A stretch of DNA of 24,858 nt from an uncultured Bacilli bacterium (GTDB lineage Bacteria; Bacillota_I; Bacilli_A; RF39; UBA660), in contig CAKPCJ010000013.1 of NCBI GenBank assembly GCA_934141575.1, positions 1 to 24,858 of the forward strand. The letters are read 5' to 3'. The number at the start of each line of letters is the position of its first letter. Positions within the stretch are counted from its first letter, which is position 1. Made by a program: the position numbers and the translations under genes. Positions 23,447 through 24,858 of this stretch are shown piece by piece. The notes beneath the pieces were generated by a model. The model searched no databases and had not been told where the DNA came from. It saw only the letters and a list, made by a program, of their open reading frames with translations.

Positions 23447-24160
23447 ATGACAGATTTAGAATATATAAAAAAATATTATAATGGACCTTTAGATGACGCT
23501 ATTAAGAGATTAGAATCTGGTGAGCCAGTTCAGTATATAGTCGGTAATGTTGATTTTTATGGATATAATTTTGAAGTTAATAAAAATGTTTTAATTCCTA
23601 GATTTGAAACTGAGGAATTGGTTAAGTATACGTTAGATATAATAAAAGACGAATTTAATTCTCCAAAAATCTTAGATATTGGTACTGGTAGTGGATGTAT
23701 TGCTGTTACATTAAAGAGAGAATTGCCAGATTCAGTTATAACTGCTGTTGATATATCTAATGATGCACTTAGTGTTGCAAAGAAAAACGCTTGTGATAAT
23801 AATGTTAATATTAATTTTACAAATAGTGATATATTCGAAAATGTTGATGATAAATTTGATGTTATAATTAGCAATCCTCCATATATTAAAACTATTGAAG
23901 AAATAGATCCTAAAGTTGAGAAGAATGAACCAAGTATTGCATTATATGCTGGGGTAGATGGTCTTGCTTGTTATAGAAAAGTTCTTTCTAATGTTTCAAA
24001 TTATTTGAATTATAAATTTTTGATAGCTTTTGAAATTGGTGAAACCCAAGGAAACGATCTTCTTTTGTTGGCTAATAAATATTTAAGTGACGTAGATGTT
24101 GAAGTAAAGAAAGATATATATGGTAGAGATAGATTTGTTTTTATTAAAAATTTTGAATAA
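23447..24160 (+). CDS. prmC: peptide chain release factor N5-glutamine methyltransferase
   Basis: A 237-aa SAM-dependent methyltransferase that modifies the GGQ glutamine of release factors RF1/RF2. The linker block EPVQYIVGNVDFYGYNFEV and VLIPRFETEELV (26-60) is diagnostic. The SAM-binding motif LDIGTGSGCIAV is at 76-87, and NPPY (143-146) binds the target glutamine. The protein is short: family members are usually 275-290 residues, and the missing part is the N-terminal helical domain, reduced here to about 25 residues. The start is clear, with GGGTAAT just upstream and whiA ending 6 nt before. In most Firmicutes prfA precedes prmC; here whiA does, so the substrate gene is elsewhere. Confidence 0.88.
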   Translation: MTDLEYIKKYYNGPLDDAIKRLESGEPVQYIVGNVDFYGYNFEVNKNVLIPRFETEELVKYTLDIIKDEFNSPKILDIGTGSGCIAVTLKRELPDSVITAVDISNDALSVAKKNACDNNVNINFTNSDIFENVDDKFDVIISNPPYIKTIEEIDPKVEKNEPSIALYAGVDGLACYRKVLSNVSNYLNYKFLIAFEIGETQGNDLLLLANKYLSDVDVEVKKDIYGRDRFVFIKNFE

Positions 24161-24169
24161 AAATTATAG

Positions 24170-24203
24170 AACACGCTGATAAGATATTAAGGAGCGTGTT
24201 TTT
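24170..24203 (+). terminator. terminator-like hairpin overlapping the spoIIR ribosome binding site
   Basis: AACACGCT (24170-24177) and AGCGTGTT (24193-24200) form an 8-bp, GC-containing stem with a 15-nt loop, followed by TTTTT. It starts 9 nt after prmC and looks like that operon's terminator. The only Shine-Dalgarno for spoIIR, AAGGAG (24189-24194), straddles the loop and the 3' arm, so a transcript reading through would have this site partly sequestered. Confidence 0.65.
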
Positions 24204-24205
24204 AA

Positions 24206-24730
24206 ATGATTAAAAAAGTAATATTGGGTATAATAATATGTTTAATTACTATAAATATAGTTAGAGGAAATAGTTATGGAAAAGATATTCCTGATGAGGC
24301 AATAAGGTTAAGAATAATTGCTAATAGTGATTCTGAGTATGATCAAGAAGTTAAAATGAAAGTTAAAACAAAAATTCAAAACGAATTATCTATTTTACTT
24401 AAAGATGTAGATAATATAATGGAAAGTAGGCAGATAATAGCAAACAATTTTTCTAATTTGGATAAATTAGTTAGTGATACATTGAGTGAAGAAAATTATG
24501 ATTTGGGTTATAAAATTAACTATGGATATAATTATTTTCCTCAAAAAGAATATAATGGTAAAGTATATGAGGAAGGTGAATATGAATCGTTATTAGTAAC
24601 CTTAGGCGAAGGTAAAGGTTCGAATTGGTGGTGTGTGTTGTTTCCACCATTATGCATAGTTGAGGCTGAAGAAGATGATGAAGTGAAATATGAATCATTT
24701 TTTTCTAAATTAATTAATAGTTTGTTTTAA
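24206..24730 (+). CDS. spoIIR: stage II sporulation protein R
   Basis: A 174-aa secreted signalling protein. In sporulating Bacillus it is made in the forespore under sigma-F and crosses to the intermembrane space, where it activates the protease SpoIIGA, which processes pro-sigma-E in the mother cell. An N-terminal hydrophobic signal (about residues 4-20) is followed by IPDEAIRLRIIANSDSEYDQ (28-47), the family hallmark. The end of the domain reads FPQKEYNGKVYEEGEYESL, then GEGKGSNWWCVLFPPLC, also diagnostic. The ATG is 11 nt after AAGGAG, a rather long spacing, and the ribosome site lies partly in a hairpin. I could not confirm a sigma-F promoter in the 45-bp gap. Length is on the short side of the family (about 170-230). 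Confidence 0.93.
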   Translation: MIKKVILGIIICLITINIVRGNSYGKDIPDEAIRLRIIANSDSEYDQEVKMKVKTKIQNELSILLKDVDNIMESRQIIANNFSNLDKLVSDTLSEENYDLGYKINYGYNYFPQKEYNGKVYEEGEYESLLVTLGEGKGSNWWCVLFPPLCIVEAEEDDEVKYESFFSKLINSLF

Positions 24731-24748
24731 TGAATTATTGGGCAAAAG

Positions 24749-24777
24749 TTGACAAAATGTTAAAAATATGTTATTAT
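24749..24777 (+). promoter_or_regulatory. strong sigma-A promoter for a gene beyond the right edge
   Basis: A perfect TTGACA (24749-24754), a 17-bp spacer and TATTAT (24772-24777), preceded by TG at 24769-24770, so it is also an extended -10. This is the best -35/-10 match in the window. The start site is predicted near 24784. Confidence 0.85.
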
Positions 24778-24783
24778 GTCATA

Positions 24784-24858
24784 ACAATTAAAAATGGCAA
24801 CGTTGAGTAGTGATGAAATTATATTTGGTTGAGTAGTTTTTAAAAGGGGGAAAAATTA
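24784..24858 (+). other. 5' leader of the next gene, with a direct repeat
   Basis: About 75 nt of leader runs to the window edge. It contains GTTGAGTAG twice (24802-24810 and 24828-24836, 26 bp apart) and a strong AGGGGG ribosome site (24844-24849), so a start codon is expected within a few bases of the edge. No known riboswitch or T-box signature was recognised. Confidence 0.5.

Noticed and set aside
1..24858. Mollicutes genetic code (TGA as Trp)
   Set aside because: Trp residues in conserved motifs use TGG, and gerA ends in a TGA that overlaps the next start codon, so the standard code fits.
1..24858. CRISPR array, tRNA or rRNA genes, insertion sequence or prophage
   Set aside because: No regularly spaced repeats, no tRNA-like T-loop cloverleaf, no rRNA sequence and no transposase or integrase motifs were seen.

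Overview
The window is chromosomal DNA from an AT-rich (roughly 25-30% G+C by eye), endospore-forming member of the Bacillota. The sporulation evidence is direct: a complete GerA-type germinant receptor operon (6220-9948, minus strand) and spoIIR (24206-24730). Core genes sit in a Bacillus/Clostridium-like order (divIC, tilS, ftsH, dusB, lysS; yvcK, whiA). Tryptophan is encoded by TGG, and gerA ends in a TGA that overlaps the next start codon, so the standard bacterial code applies rather than the Mollicutes code. An uncultured gut lineage of low-GC Bacilli or Clostridia is my guess; the sequence does not settle it. I saw no tRNA, rRNA, CRISPR array, transposase or phage gene.

Layout. Positions 1-3640 are accessory-like: a hairpin-rich window edge, a secreted or membrane-anchored protein with a VRPVINL-type C-terminal domain (minus strand), a candidate structured RNA (about 905-1065), a DUF1835/DUF3658 protein, a protein of unknown family and a small lipoprotein. 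Next come the single genes uvsE (UV endonuclease) and fhs (formate-tetrahydrofolate ligase). fhs converges on gerA-gerC-gerB, and the two stop codons overlap inside a shared terminator loop. From 10087 rightwards run divIC, tilS, ftsH (with an unusual C-terminal Rho_N/SAP-like module), dusB, an RDD membrane protein, lysS and a YfcC-like transporter, mostly tightly packed. A lone prepilin-like gene (minus) and two GT-C-type membrane glycosyltransferase-like genes (18834-21529) interrupt the core. yvcK-whiA-prmC follow, then a hairpin and spoIIR, then a strong promoter and a leader for a gene beyond the right edge.

How the genes work together. Most of the plus-strand genes serve division (divIC, whiA, yvcK), translation (tilS, dusB, lysS, prmC) and protein quality control (ftsH). 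The germination and spoIIR genes supply two ends of the spore cycle: forespore-to-mother-cell signalling and germinant sensing.

Expression signals are unusually easy to read. Many genes have an extended -10 box (TGnTATAAT-like) without a clear -35 box, only about 4-30 nt before the start codon, followed by a GGTGA-type or AGGAG-type Shine-Dalgarno sequence. U-tailed hairpins separate most units. No clearly novel multi-gene defence or mobile system is visible. The best leads are the FtsH C-terminal module, the candidate small RNA near 905-1065, the hairpin overlapping the spoIIR ribosome binding site, and the extended -10/very short leader promoter style.
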